From: Plumapathes pennacea
Taxonomy: Eukaryota > Cnidaria > Anthozoa > Antipatharia > Myriopathidae
Direction: 5' to 3'
Assembly (NCBI GenBank): GCA_964036295.1
Contig: OZ038469.1
Coordinates: 5,162,067 to 5,226,066 of the forward strand
Length of the DNA stretch: 64,000 nt
Shown here piece after piece: positions 36,780 through 48,712 of the stretch. The notes under the pieces were generated by a model. The model saw nothing but the letters and a program-made list of their open reading frames with translations. It did not search any database and had not been told where the DNA came from. Each line of letters starts with the position of its first letter. Position 1 is the first letter of the stretch. Position numbers and translations under genes: made by a program.

Positions 36780-37016
36780 CAATCATGGTCAAAATTGTTG
36801 GAACGATTTCAAGTTTACCCCTCTCCCCTATTCAATGTTGAGTAGTTGAGCATGGTTCGGCTTACAGCTGCACCACGCGCCAACATTGAATGGAGGGGAG
36901 GGGGAGGGGGAGGGACATGAATACAAAAAATATAAGACCCTCATAGGTTGTACGGATTTACATTGTGCTCCGGATGTGCGTAAGGGAAGCGTCCCAACCA
37001 CTTTTGACAATGATTG
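36780..37016. mobile_element. TA-flanked MITE family C, copy 1
   Basis: A 237-base element with ~25-base terminal inverted repeats (CAATCATGGTCAAAATTGTT against CAATCATTGTCAAAAGTGGTT), flanked by TA on both sides as for Tc1/mariner-type insertions. Inside is a second hairpin (ATTCAATGTTG/CAACATTGAAT) and a G-rich tract at 36893-36914. A second copy lies at 57753-57983 in the opposite orientation. Confidence 0.85.
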
Positions 37017-39160
37017 TAGATTCAGCATGCCAGGCGTACAAAGGTTTGCTTGGACAGGGAAGCAAAATGAGTTTCTACACGTCGAACGTGAATTTTGTTT
37101 ATAGAACAATTCTATAGAAGTAATTATTCGCTCTTTATTTATGTGATGAGCTGCCACACGTTAAAGAAAAGCGGACAAAGATTTTACTCGAAGGTGAGTA
37201 CTCTGGTAAAATCTGAAAAAAAAAAGGCAGTGAGGTACACATTATCATCTCTGCAGCAGAATAGGTCGTTTCCAAGTTCTTTTTTCCTCAAAATAAGACC
37301 TGATAAATGCAAATTCTAGTGTATAAAAATATATTTAAATTGCATGAAAAACAACATATTTAATTTTAAGCCTCAAAAACCTCGATTTCTTACGAAATTC
37401 ACCTCCTCTGTAGCGCTGACATGTAGCACATACAAACACCGAAAATTAAGTTATCTGTCATGGCTTCACTAATCGCCACCTCTGCTTGATATTAAGAGAC
37501 TGTTCGTTCTGGAGAAGTACATTTGTAAAGGTTGGTTAAAATGGGGCTGGACTTTGCACTGTTCAAGCAATTATGTCTACCGTGCATAACAAAGTGTGAG
37601 CAGGCGGTGGTGGTATTATAGTCTAAACCTATCGTTATATAATTGAGTATTCTTACAAAAATTGAGAAAACAAACCCCACGTACCTTATATCCTCAAGAT
37701 GTGGAAATAATGAGACCAGTTATGTACGGACCTTCTATAACCCCACAATGATCCAAGACAATGTGGGCGGGTCATAACTATTGGCTTACGGCAGCTCATG
37801 ACACTTTATGTCAAAAGAACCCAATTAAATGTTTACACGGCTTTAAGAATGATGACAACACAGCATCCGTAATAACCTGATTTCAAACTTTATATCTAAA
37901 AGTTCGGCCAGACCTCCCCGACACCCCAAGGTCCAGTATTTTTTGACTAATCTGAATCTTTTCCACTCGAAAGAATTAAAATTTGATTATCGTTGGATTT
38001 TACCTCAATGTATCCCTGGAAAAAAAAATCACTGGAACGTTTTAAATCAACGCACATGATGCACGTATTTTATATCGTTAAAGTCTTGGACTGCAGAATA
38101 TCTATTTGATATTATCGTTTTCAGGCACATTAAGGATAGAATACAATTTAGGAAGGCAGTTGGCTTGCAATTCTTAAAATTGGCAAGTTTCATGAAATTT
38201 AACGGAGCGCCGGCGGCATCGAGTTCTTATTTCATGTGTACGCTGGAAGGCAAATTGTTTACAAAATTAAATAGTCGTACTTCTACGCATCGTTTTATAC
38301 TGAATCATCAGACACTTTCATCTTCGGAAACCTATAGTTTTCCGACTGTTGTTTCTTGTCTTTCAAGCGCTCACGGCCGTGCCTCTGCATACTTCTTTTG
38401 TGTGGAGATCTGTGAAATAATCATGTTCTGTTCGCTATCCCCATTTTTCCCGATTTATCTCAAATTACAGTTTCTCGAAAACTCTTAATTCTTGGTTTGC
38501 ATGTGACGTCATAAGAAGGCCATCACAGAAGTAACGCACCCTACAAGTCCGATACACTAATATGTTCGAGACTGTTATGCCTTAATACTTACTGCAAAAT
38601 TCTGGGTCGACACAAAATATCTATCGGGAGCTATGGACGTTTGAATACCGTGACAACAAAACCGTGTGACACGCTCGTGGCCGACTAAAATCGTTGCTTG
38701 TGTCTGAATTATAACGTTTTCCTTCACGAAACATTTTAAAATTGGCACTGCGAAGGATGTGAAGTAACATAGAATCAAACTGAGTCGTACATCAGCTTCA
38801 TTTCGTGTTCCGAGTTATTGGCCGCCATGTTGGTGTACAACCTTGGTCCACCAACATGGCGCCGCATACAAACTCTTATCAAATCTCCAAAAAACAAATT
38901 GCCGCTGCTTCGCCAAAATTAAGCCTGGACAATCCAAAATTGGCATCTGGACTAATTCAGGTGTGCTCTTTTCAGTTCTGGAGTCAGAAAGGTACAATCT
39001 GTTATTTTGGAGGGTGCTGCGGTCGCGTGACCCGTGAAAACCACGTGAGTGCAAACCAAGAATAGCCGACGTTACGCAATGTTTTGATGGCCAGCCGACG
39101 CAAATGAACAGAAATGCGTTACGATAACTTCCCATAAACTGATTTTATGCCTGTTTTGTC
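37017..39160. other. intergenic region, no gene seen
   Basis: No convincing exon. A short inverted pair around 38820-38860 (GCCATGTTGGTG and CACCAACATGGC) is probably a small transposon end. Confidence 0.4.
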
Positions 39161-39800
39161 CCTATGTTATATGTAGTTTTCACTCTTTTAAAGCTGTTCT
39201 AAAGCTAGTTCTTGCATTTCTAGGGATTATAATTTCAAAGCATATTAAAAATTCTATAAATTTCTAGCATAACCTAGAATAATTCTAGAAATTCCCAGAA
39301 ATTTCTCTGCAACAAGTTGGAATAATTCTAGATCTCCATTATTATCATTTTGGTGAATTCTAGAACTAAAATAATTCTAGAAATTTCTTGAATTAGTGCT
39401 GGAAAAATCCTAGAATAATCCACCTTTATTATTCTGGTTAATGCTAGAAATTTCCAGATTATAAATTTCCAGAAATTGCTAGTTTTGGTGTTTCATATTT
39501 AACATCCTGGTAATTTCCAGAAATTTCTAGATTTAGAGCTGGACTAATATTCTAGAAATTTCTTGAATAATACAGCTTCATTAATCTGGTTAATGCTAGA
39601 AATTTCCAGACAAGAAATTTCCAGAAAATATTTACAGCTTTAATTTTGAATTTTGTTTCATTTAACATCCTGGAAATTTCTAAAAATTTCTAGTCTTAAA
39701 GCTGGAATAATTCAAGAAATTTCTAGAATTAAAGCTGGAAAAATTCCAGAAATATTCTAGAAAATTCTAGAATCATCCAGCTTCATTTCGCAAGGGCTAC
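39161..39800. repeat. HSE-like GAA/TTC array, copy 1
   Basis: About 600 bases dominated by TTCTAGAA, AAATTTCCAGAAA and related self-complementary blocks. A higher-order unit of about 160-175 bases is visible: ATCTGGTTAATGCTAGAAA and TTTAACATCCTGG each recur one unit later. Three 18-base stretches of four alternating TTC/GAA blocks lie at 39375-39392, 39550-39567 and 39711-39728. The block ends CATTTCGCAAGGG, an end shared with the related block at 49640-49965, so it is a repeat family. Confidence 0.8.
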
Positions 39801-42179
39801 AGGAACACAGCATTACGCATACAGAACCACGAGTAAAGCTGACCTTAGGGCAGAACTCCCCGATCTTAATCAGTTAATCTTTTTAGCAATTACTAAGTAT
39901 TGAGACACAGAACAATTGCTCGTTTAGCTTGACTTGGACAGGAACTTATGCCGAAATAGAATGTATCGCTAAATTGGTTACTTTCTCTATTGCTACAAGA
40001 TTTGCAGTGTCCTGGAGTGTGAACCCATATAACTGTATAGAAAGCGGCTTCGCCATCGACAAGTTCTAATAAACAACTATTGATACTCCATGAAAGGACC
40101 TATAACTATAATCCTAATCACCCATGATAAGTAACCCGGCTTAATCATTAAATCTGCACTTGTAGAATGTCGAACAAGGTTGTTGAGTGTTTTTGATAGG
40201 AACAAATGAGTCCAATTTTATGCCATAACAGAAGATGTGTAGTTTAATTACAGCAACTGCTGAATGTTCTGTATCGTTCATGCAGAATACTAATAAATCT
40301 TATTAGTATTCTGTGTGAACGATACAAAAATACTAAATTAAGCTCTTCTTGAGACTTGAATCGGGGATACAAGAGCATGCACTTGACCTGGAAGAACGGC
40401 AAGACTTGGACAAAAGGCTTTGAATTATTAATGAACATTATAAGGAGAGGCAGAATGTGAGAGATATGATCTAGATTTGTTGCTGAGGTTTAGTTTTTAA
40501 CAATTTGATGTAAATACATGGATTCATTTGGTATAAGCTCTGCGTGTCATACAGTGTTCTATGGCTTTGCACGGCTTGGGGCAGTACTACATTGAAAGTA
40601 CATTCTTATCAGGCACTCTTTCGTTGCTCCGGAGTTTAATTGTTTCATTCAACTACGAAATCAATATAACTATTCGATCCTTGCTTTCTTTCATTTACTT
40701 CGACCGAACGTTGATCTCAGTGACACATACAGACAACCTTTGGATTCATTTTCTGAGATCTCTTAAAGGTAGGTTAAACGCATCAGGTAATATTCCTGCG
40801 CTACGTACATCCTCTTAATTTTCCACTGACAAATATACAACAGTAAAGTAGTCATAAAAAGAGATTATGTTTCATCAATGTTCTTACGCGTAGTTTTATA
40901 TCAGTGTTCATTACACATTTTCAAAGAAAACGACAACAGCATATTCGATAATCTTAAACGAGAAAATGTCAAACTCAAACTCAAACTCAAACATTATCGT
41001 CAAGTTAAGTACTTCATCAGATGGCGAATTTGTGAAACACATAGTTTATTCTCAAATTCAAAACACAGAGCCGTTTATATGCTTCAAAACAGCTGACTAT
41101 AACTCCTGTTCGAACGCCATGGCTCGTGAAAGTAACCGGTTGGCCGTAGCATGTATATGAAAGTCTTTATTGCAAATAATTATATCAAAAAAAAAAGAAA
41201 TTGATAATAGGTAGTTTTTTCAGTTGCTTCACTGAATAAACGAGGATGCTGGAAGTAAGTTATATAAATACAAATTATGTTTGGGTAAACTCTCTCGGTT
41301 TATATTGGGATTCGGCAGTAAAAAAAATATTGGCAGGTTGAAATCTCAGGTTCTATTTTGCTTTTGTTAATTCTCATCCATTTGCTTGTGACACCTCGAC
41401 TTTCCGATAATTCGAGAACTTTCGTTTTCCCAGAGCGTTCGAATTTCCGCAAACTCTACAATAAATAATTTAATTTCTGATAATTCCATATTTCTTCGCC
41501 GTATGCAAAGTAACACTAATTAACACTAATTGCAAGTTTCGTAAGGAAACGGTACGAGCCACAAAAAAAGATAATAACGTTATTACTTTTTACCCATATC
41601 GTTGTTAGTTAAAGTTTCCATCCAAGTGTAAAATCCATGTGTATGAACCTTTATGACAATAAATTAGGAAAGGAAGATTTTTTTAGGTTTGACTTAAAAC
41701 AAAATAGAGTAGAATAAATATAATATTTTTATGTTCAGAATAATATTCGGGTGGTAGCTGTTTAAATTTGCTGTGTGTCCAAATTCAGTCATTTTTTCAT
41801 GGACTGAAACATGGTTGGTAAACCATATAATACTTTCAGAAAAAGACGGTCAAAATCGTCAGGGTAATATTCAAAGATTTTCCATATCTGAAGCTGCCAT
41901 TTAAACCATGATAGTTTTCTTTACAAAGGAGCAATTCCATTTATATTGTCGTTCAAAAGGCGTAAATGTTTATCATGTAACCAAGATTACTATGGCTATT
42001 GAGTTCTAAAAAATACAAACGGGCCTCTCTTGACTAAATATAAGTTTCATACTTGTGCATATTTTAACATGCAAAGAAATGCGAATGTAAGTATAGCCTT
42101 TTCCGAGAAGCTGAAACGTCAATTGCGGATCCGGAGCACAGAAACTGACGAATGACGCACTGTTTGTTACGTTAATTTG
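39801..42179. other. intergenic region
   Basis: No gene recognised. Contents are a 55-base perfect-looking hairpin (40271-40325), a short AAACTC repeat near 40976-40995 and a degraded transposon-like stretch near 41390-41470 (ACTTTCCGATAATTCGAGAA). Confidence 0.4.
40271..40325. other. compact 55-base hairpin
   Basis: Arms 40271-40296 and 40300-40325 are 26-base inverted copies with two adjacent mismatches around a three-base centre. No outer element ends were identified. It may be a small MITE core or an RNA hairpin. Confidence 0.7.
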
Positions 42180-42239
42180 CATATATATCAGAACTTGAAG
42201 ATATTACTATGCAGTGTTTAATCGATGTCTATATATAAT
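42180..42239 (+). promoter_or_regulatory. possible TATA elements of secreted peptide gene
   Basis: Two TATA-like runs, CATATATATC at 42180-42189 and TATATATAAT near 42230, lie 90 and 40 bases before the ATG of the secreted acidic peptide. The first would give a 5' UTR of about 60 bases. AT-richness makes chance matches likely. Confidence 0.25.
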
Positions 42240-42270
42240 AAATAATTTTCATGGTTCAGACACTAAGAAA

Positions 42271-43227
42271 ATGGCAGCCTCGTGGAAGTTGGTCGTCGCC
42301 TTGTTTCTTGTTCTTACCGTGCTTGGCGCTCAGGGAAAACCGATTGAAGGCACCTTGGGTGACCCCTTTGCATCCGTTGATGACGCGTTTGCATACGCTG
42401 ACGACGTCGATGACGCTTCGGCTTCCTATGGCGCTTCTGCATTTTCTGGTGACACTCTCGCAGACGACGAGGCTGATGGAGAGCATGATGAAGGTACAAT
42501 ATAAAGAGAGATTTTGCCATCAAATCAAATATTTGCCAATTGTATTGGTATGTTTACAGGGAACGCTTGTACACCTCTCCACCCATGAATAGTCCAATTA
42601 TATTAATAGAATAGTCGAAGCTTTCTGGGCGGATACTCTCGTAAGCGGACAGCTCTACTTACGGACGCCTACACGGAACCCGTTTAAACTCTAGCTCAGT
42701 CACACTGTGTGTTTACACACTCTCGTAAGCGGATCGTTCCAGTCACGCACACTATTTTTCTGCTTTCCAACGGTATCCACTTACGTGAGCTACATTTATG
42801 GACTTTGCTCTCTGCGGCCGAGTTTTAGCCTCCGTTGGCCGTAATATAGAGGGTCCGTATTGCATGGATTTTATACATAATTGATAAATTGTATGGTGAT
42901 TTTGTCGGAATCAATAGAACTGTCCTTAATATAGAGGTATCTGTAAATAGAAACTTGACTGTACTTACTAGAAATACGTTACGGTTATTCATATTTTATT
43001 GCCATCAATATTCTCAATATACTGCTGTCATACAATGCAATTTAGTCCCAGTTGTTACTCATTTTCTCACTCTTTTAGGCAAAGACATCATTTTCATCTA
43101 AATCCGAATAAAAAAAAAGGATATTTAAGGTAAGTGCATAACTGATTGCACCAAATGTGATCTGACATCGAATTCTTTTATTTCAGAGGGGCTTGTTTTT
43201 GAGACAAGGATATTTTGGCGGAGCTAA
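42271..43227 (+). CDS. small secreted acidic protein precursor
   Basis: Exon 42271-42493 begins MAASWKLVVALFLVLTVLGAQG, a textbook signal peptide, followed by an Asp/Ala/Ser-rich stretch (DDAFAYADDVDDASASYG and DDEADGEHDE) without cysteines. A GAAG|GTACAA donor and a TTTCAG acceptor at 43186 join in frame to a short second exon ending EGLVFETRIFWRS at 43227, giving 87 residues. The family is not recognised. It could be a peptide-hormone or other secreted precursor, or an acidic matrix-type protein. No Gly-Lys/Arg amidation site is seen. The second exon is less certain than the first. The ATG at 42214 is in frame, but the one at 42271 is preferred because the signal peptide starts there. Confidence 0.6.
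42600..42970. mobile_element. degraded DNA-transposon remnant
   Basis: In the intron of the acidic peptide gene. It shows repeated CTCTCGTAAGCGGA blocks and ATATAGAGG(G/T) motifs, with a right end whose reverse complement begins TACAGTCAAGTTTC. This resembles the CAGT(G/C)(G/A)A-type ends of the element at 50410. Heavily decayed. Confidence 0.4.
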
Positions 43228-43264
43228 GGAAAGAACTGGATTTTACTAGGATTTGCGTTGTATA

Positions 43265-43409
43265 GACCAGTTTGTCAAGGTTGCACGCGCATCCAAGTTT
43301 GACGGGCCACAATTATCGATATGATAATTGCTGTGAAAGAAAGCTGAAAGTTGAATTTGAAGTTTTGGCCCGTCGAGCTTGGATGCGCGCGTACTTTGAG
43401 AAACCGGTC
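43265..43409. mobile_element. TA-flanked 145-base MITE
   Basis: Imperfect ~33-base terminal inverted repeats (GACCAGTTTGTCAAGG... against GACCGGTTTCTCAAAG..., both leading into GCGCATCCAAG), with TA on each side. No coding sequence. Confidence 0.75.
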
Positions 43410-45314
43410 TATTGAGATATATGGAAGACCTTCCATCTTCAGTAGATAGCCTCGTTGTCTGCTGTACAGGCTAAGACTATTTTCAGTCTTCTGTCTCCAC
43501 AAAATAGCGCCGTGAAATTATTTCAAGAAAACAGGGGGTAGCATCTTCTCCACTCTTTTCGTCACCACCCCTCCCCACCCCTGTACGTCCTCATTTTCTT
43601 TAAAGCACCATAATTGTACCCGTAAAAATTAAAAGTCGCTTTGAATTTTAACTGAAGGCATTTCTTCTCTATTTCAGGATTATAAGCAGTCAAGTGCCTC
43701 TAAAGATGTAGCTTCCTCAGATATTTGTAGCTTTAACATTACCATTGTCCCATTCTCATTCCAAACAACTAAGGGCATACAAAGCACTAAGGGAGAGAGT
43801 TGTACAATAAATTGATACTGCTGTGATTAAAGGGAATGGAGAGAGAATGGATACACATGCAATTGGTGGCCCTTGCAATGGACTCGGGGGTCTGGAGAAA
43901 AATTTTAAAAGTGTTTATTATTCCATTATTCCTGCTCTATAATTTCCACTGTTTCATTAATACAGTCTATAAAATCCTAATATTCCGTTTCACGTTTCAC
44001 AAAAGTCACATTATTCCTGGCAAAGTATTCCATTATTCCAGGAAAATGTTATTGCTGATAGTTTTTCCCAAAGAAACGCAGCTATCCCGCCATCCATGAA
44101 AATCCAAGTTAGTGGCTATTATTCTACTGAATTTATTACACATTATTCCTCTTTAGCCCCAGAAATGGAACCTGATGGATTCACCATAAAATTTCCAACG
44201 AACAAATTATCTACTAATTTGGCTTACAGTGTGCAGTGCATAAAAGTTTACCCATTCTAGCCTCTCATCCCCTCCATTTAGAGTTTTAATGTCTCCTTTC
44301 GATTTGACGCGTCACTTTTCTTGTAGTAAGCTCTCGAACTGTTCGAAAAATTTGTTCCAGATTCGGGCTCCTTCTTTGAAGCACTCCCATAAGGCCTTTG
44401 GAACCAACAAGTTCATTCATGCGGAAGCCTTTATTCACAAACGATGATGATGATGGTTTTAAATCAGTTCTATGGCACAAATTTTACGTGACTGTGTATT
44501 TTATGTTCAATTTTACAATTAGTATGCATGAGATTGAACATAAATTGTCGGAGGCTCGTATGGCTGTCTGTTATACCAAAATTCTGGTTAATGATAATAT
44601 AGAGGAAAAATCATAACACCGGGGACATTCTCCCACAAAGCCCCTCACATCGGGTTAGTCAGGTTGAGCGACTTAGTAAACGGCCTAACGTCCTACCCTA
44701 GGGCGAGATAGCTCAGACAGGATCAAAGTTTCTTCCAACGCCGGGATCAGCGAACCCGGGCCGCAATGGCAAAAAGCCAGCGCTTTCTAACCATATGAAC
44801 ATCTCAAGAGACCAATGTCAAGTTAGTTTTTGCTCACTTATCAATAGACTATTAGGTGTCAAAACTTCAAAATATGGAGTTTGCGATGGAGGGACTGATT
44901 ACTCAAGTGCAGGAAAATATTGACTATGAAAGCAAAACGTTGACTGAAATCAAGAAAGGTAATCCCCCGTATAAGTCATATTCCAAGGTAATCTCTCACA
45001 AAGCTATTTTATAAGGTAGCCCAGTCCCCCGCGGATATATTACCTCGCGCGTATTGAGATGATGCCATTACCGCGTATATTGTTAAAAATGTCGTTTTTC
45101 TATTTTGCAGTACAATACCTCCCAGTTGGTTGTTTTTTTTTTTCGGATATTCAAAATATATTACTCGGTTTGAGGACTCAATGAATATTTGCGCGCCCCT
45201 AAAAATGTTCTAAGATATTCTAGAATATTCGAAATATTCTATACACGTGCTATTAATCATTGTAAAGGTCTGGGAATGAAGAATGCATATCTGCTATTAC
45301 GTTTTTCGTACACG
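43410..45314. other. intergenic region
   Basis: No firm gene. One exon-like stretch at 44874-44958 is listed separately. A weak tRNA-like string near 44700 was judged not to be a tRNA gene. Confidence 0.4.
44874..44958 (+). other. possible isolated first coding exon
   Basis: An ATG opens an 85-base frame reading MEFAMEGLITQVQENIDYES and then KTLTEIKK, ending at AAAG|GTAATC, a fair splice donor. Composition and lack of stops look coding and it would form an amphipathic helix, but I found no partner exon. It may be an orphan exon of a decayed gene. Confidence 0.2.
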
Positions 45315-45318
45315 TTAA

Positions 45319-46511
45319 GGTATCAGGATACCCTCGTGAACGACATGCGTTCAAACCCATTTTTCGCGCTAGCGTTACATTTAACTAATAATAAAGTATA
45401 TATTTTCTGAAAGCTCAACAATCATAGATTTAGGGTAAAGCTTTATATTTTTTTGAATTTGCTAAAGAAAGAAAGTTATCAGCTTCTGAGTGAATTTTGA
45501 CCTTGCCTCATTCAAAAAGCCTAATGTCACTCAGATTTTACCCGATTTGATTGTTTATTGTTTCAGTCTAATGTTCACACAATGAAGAAAAAATTTGATA
45601 TCTTGTCCATATACAAAGTTATTGACTTTTAAAGTTGGCCGATCATATTTCTAGCTACGCGCAAGACAAAAGCGGGCATATCTTCCGAACCAAAAAAAAA
45701 AAAAAAAAAAAAACGGAGACACTTGTTTTAACTTTGATATTGATTCACATGTTTCCCAAGTTTCAAGCCAATCGATTAAAATCCATTGAAATGCAGGTTT
45801 CCGAAAGAAACACTTTTCCGCGTTTTGAAAACACCGAGAAAAACACATTTAAAGATTCTAACCAGGGAGCCGGAAACCTGTTTACATAATCGCCTCATCT
45901 GTCAGCAATCTGTCAAAACACCGCAGTTAGTGCTTTCGCATAGAGGCTTTCCAGGCATCTTGTCGGTAATTGAAACACGCAGCACAAAAGACCGCCGTGT
46001 ATAACTACGGACATCAACGCTTCGTTCGGGTAAGTTTCGCAACATCTATTTTCGCTTCACAGTTGCACTGACCACTCAACACCAATTCAACCTTTTGCAG
46101 CCACAGTTGGAATTTGGAATGAGTTCAAGCAAACGACAAACTCGTTCTAAACGTAAAAAAGCGTTCACAAAGGCATACAGGGAAATATTTCTTACGGCAT
46201 TTCGATATTTTTGCAGATCTGCTGTTATAGTCATGCGTTATCCGTCGCGCGGCTAAAATTTGTACTTTATTGTTTTGCATGACTGACGCGCAAGCCGCAT
46301 GCTGTGCAGTTAAGGGAGATACTAACGATCTGTTGACAAGTAGCTTCCGGCGAGAAAGAGAAATATAAAATTCTTTCGTTTAAATATCTCGAGGAAAAAA
46401 TTAGGCATCCAAATTTTGTTTTCAGAAACACAAGGTAAAACATGTAATAATTTCGTTAAGCCAAAAAAAAAATTTTCGAATCTGGCAAAGTCCAGAGGGT
46501 ATCCTGATACT
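45319..46511. mobile_element. TTAA-flanked non-autonomous element
   Basis: A 1,193-base block bounded by TTAA at 45315-45318 and 46512-46515, with matching ends GGTATCAGGATACCCTC and, inverted, AGTATCAGGATACCCTC. TTAA duplication is characteristic of piggyBac-type transposition. The end motif is itself nearly palindromic (GGTATC-AG-GATACC). No transposase frame is present. It includes a ~21-A run near 45690. Confidence 0.7.
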
Positions 46512-46744
46512 TTAAAAGTAGAGTGCAATATACATCAGATCGATGAAATATTTTAGCGAAGAAAGTAGGTCTTTCGGGAGCTAAGACTTTTGAGCAGTTT
46601 GGCTATGTTCGTGAGGTGAGAAGACATGCGTTTCTAAAGTACTGTTACAGTTTTCCATTTTTTTCCTGTTTCATTTAACAGGGTCTTTAGCATTTTCGAA
46701 TAGTTTTGATTCCCGTTTACGAAACAATCAATCTTCAAATTAAA

Positions 46745-46905
46745 GAAGTGCTGACTACGTTCCGCCACCATGGACACGCAAGTTACAAACATTCACGAAT
46801 TTTCAAAGGTACGTTTGGGAAAAAAAAAAAAAAAAAAAAAAAAACAGAAAGATTTACGGCACTGTGCGAGTCGCAATTTGAATCACTTTGACGGCCAGAG
46901 GTGGA
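46745..46905 (+). repeat. dispersed repeat D, copy 1
   Basis: Closely matches 63380-63526: CACCATGGAxACGCAAGTTACAAACATTCA, AGGTACGTTTGGG and TTTTGACGGCCAGAGG-type blocks in the same order. A 26-base poly-A sits inside this copy. Repeat class unknown; a SINE-like or gene-derived fragment is possible. Confidence 0.7.
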
Positions 46906-48502
46906 CTTCAAAGAAGATTTACTAGAGATTTCATAATGCATTTGAAACACCCGTGCTATTTATACGGATAAAGCTTATACACAACTGACCTTAATTATCT
47001 TCGGTTCTTCTGTCGACTCAGCTTGCCAAGGTTTCAGCGCAAAACTTCAGTTTTTCTGCCCAGTTGCTTCATTTTGAGTTGAATTGTTTTCCATGGTTAA
47101 ACATTTGGGAAAAGCTTCATTCCTTAACTGCTTTTCCATTGCCACAGACTAGAAATTTCTCTCACAAAAATAAAATAAACCCTCCTCGCTTGAGTTTGAA
47201 AAAGATAAAATCAACAGCGTCGCGTCCGCGCTTACATTTTGGCGCTCAAAAGAGAGCGCTTCTGATTGGTTAATGTGACTCGCTCCCAGTGCCAACGTGG
47301 GGCAACGAGAAGCCATTTTACACGTGAGGAAATATAGTTTGCGAACGTCAAGTCAATTTAAAGGCGGTTAACTAAAATTATGAATATGGCTACCTGGTTG
47401 GAGCAATCTTCAGTAAAAAGCGATGGACCTGTGCAATTTTGGAAAAGCTGTTGCTACAATGTACGCCGTATGTTATGCGAATCATTTTCGTGGTTGAAAT
47501 TAACTTCGGGAACAAATCTCCATCGAACACGAACTCAAAATAGACTGTAAATTGTTGGAGCTAAACCAGGACACACCACAAAAACATGATAAGAGAATTC
47601 TGGTGGAGGTGAGTTTGTTTTTTATTCTGATTCTAATATATTCCTGGAACTGCAGTACTTCCTGTACGACTTCTGTTATCTTGTGATCATCTGGTAATGA
47701 TGTGTATTTCAAATGAATTGTTGCATATCCCGGTGTACTTGTTTCACAAAAGCAATCTAAGTTTTCCCATATAGTATTTTATTATTTTAGAGTGTAATAA
47801 TATCATCTGCAAGTTTTTATGGTCTTACAGCATGGTGATTATATGCATTTCAGTTTTGTCAATGAGTTTTCTTGACTTTCATGGAACTTGGTTGTGAGAT
47901 TTTGGGTTTCTTGTTATGGCTGGAGATTGAATTGTCTGCTATAATTCCGTTAGTTTCCTTTTCAAGATCCTGCTACAGTGTGATTCATTTCAGACAATAT
48001 TGTGTGAATCAAAATACAGTAGTAATTATTTTCCTTTGTGAGGCAGCTATTTAGGACTGGCCTACTAGATTTCAAAGAGAGAAAAGTATACAATCATCTG
48101 CTTTATGTACACACACCCAGGTTCAATGTTTCTGTTAGTCTTTTGTCTGATAATAAATTTGTAGTACATGAAGGAACTTCTCAGCATGATTGTATCATTC
48201 AGTTGTGCCCAGAGAAAAGGTTTGTAAATTTAACAGTTCATGCAGATCATCAGAATGAAATTGAACTTCTATTCCAGCTGCAGTTTTCAAATTATATAGG
48301 ACATATTTTATTTGATCCAGTTTGAATCACATGGTTTTTCACAGGTTACTTGAGAAAAATTTAAGGCATGGTGTTTCACAGAGTTTTCACATGTCCACTT
48401 TAAATAGTTTTTCAATCATTTTTCTATCACAGGTTTAGCATGTGATTTGAAACAGACCATATTATTTATATCTTCAGTAAAACATTAATTTTTAAAATAA
48501 AA
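46906..48502. other. region without recognised gene
   Basis: Contains a 95-residue open frame at 48038-48325 with no recognisable domain just upstream of a decayed reverse transcriptase, so it could be part of an old LINE. Nothing else stands out. Confidence 0.35.
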
Positions 48503-48712
48503 CCTCTTGGCCCCTTATGTTCCTCAATCATTCATAAATGACATGCATGCCTATCTCCACAAAGACTTTCAATCAGCCCTCTTTACTGATGATTTAAAGT
48601 TAGCCTTTTGCACAAGGATTGTTTAGCTGCTCTAAACTGTCAAGCCTAGATGGGGCTATGCCTTCAACGTAACTAAATGCAAAATTATACACATCCAGAA
48701 AGCAGGATCATG
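48503..48712 (+). mobile_element. decayed LINE reverse-transcriptase fragment
   Basis: Read across frameshifts, this gives recognisable non-LTR reverse-transcriptase blocks: PLGP, then FINDMHAYL, ALFTDDLKLAF (the F/YxDD active-site motif), and AFNVTKCKIIHI (the thumb-side NxxKC motif). Stops and frameshifts separate them, so it is inactive. Jockey/CR1-like elements are the likely source. Confidence 0.75.

Noticed and set aside
44690-44780. tRNA-like string with GATAGCTCAGACAGG and GCGAACCCGGG
   Set aside because: The boxes are imperfect, the spacing is too long and no cloverleaf can be drawn; not called as tRNA.
48038-48325. 95-residue frame upstream of the LINE fragment
   Set aside because: No LINE or other motif recognised and no splice context; not called as a gene.
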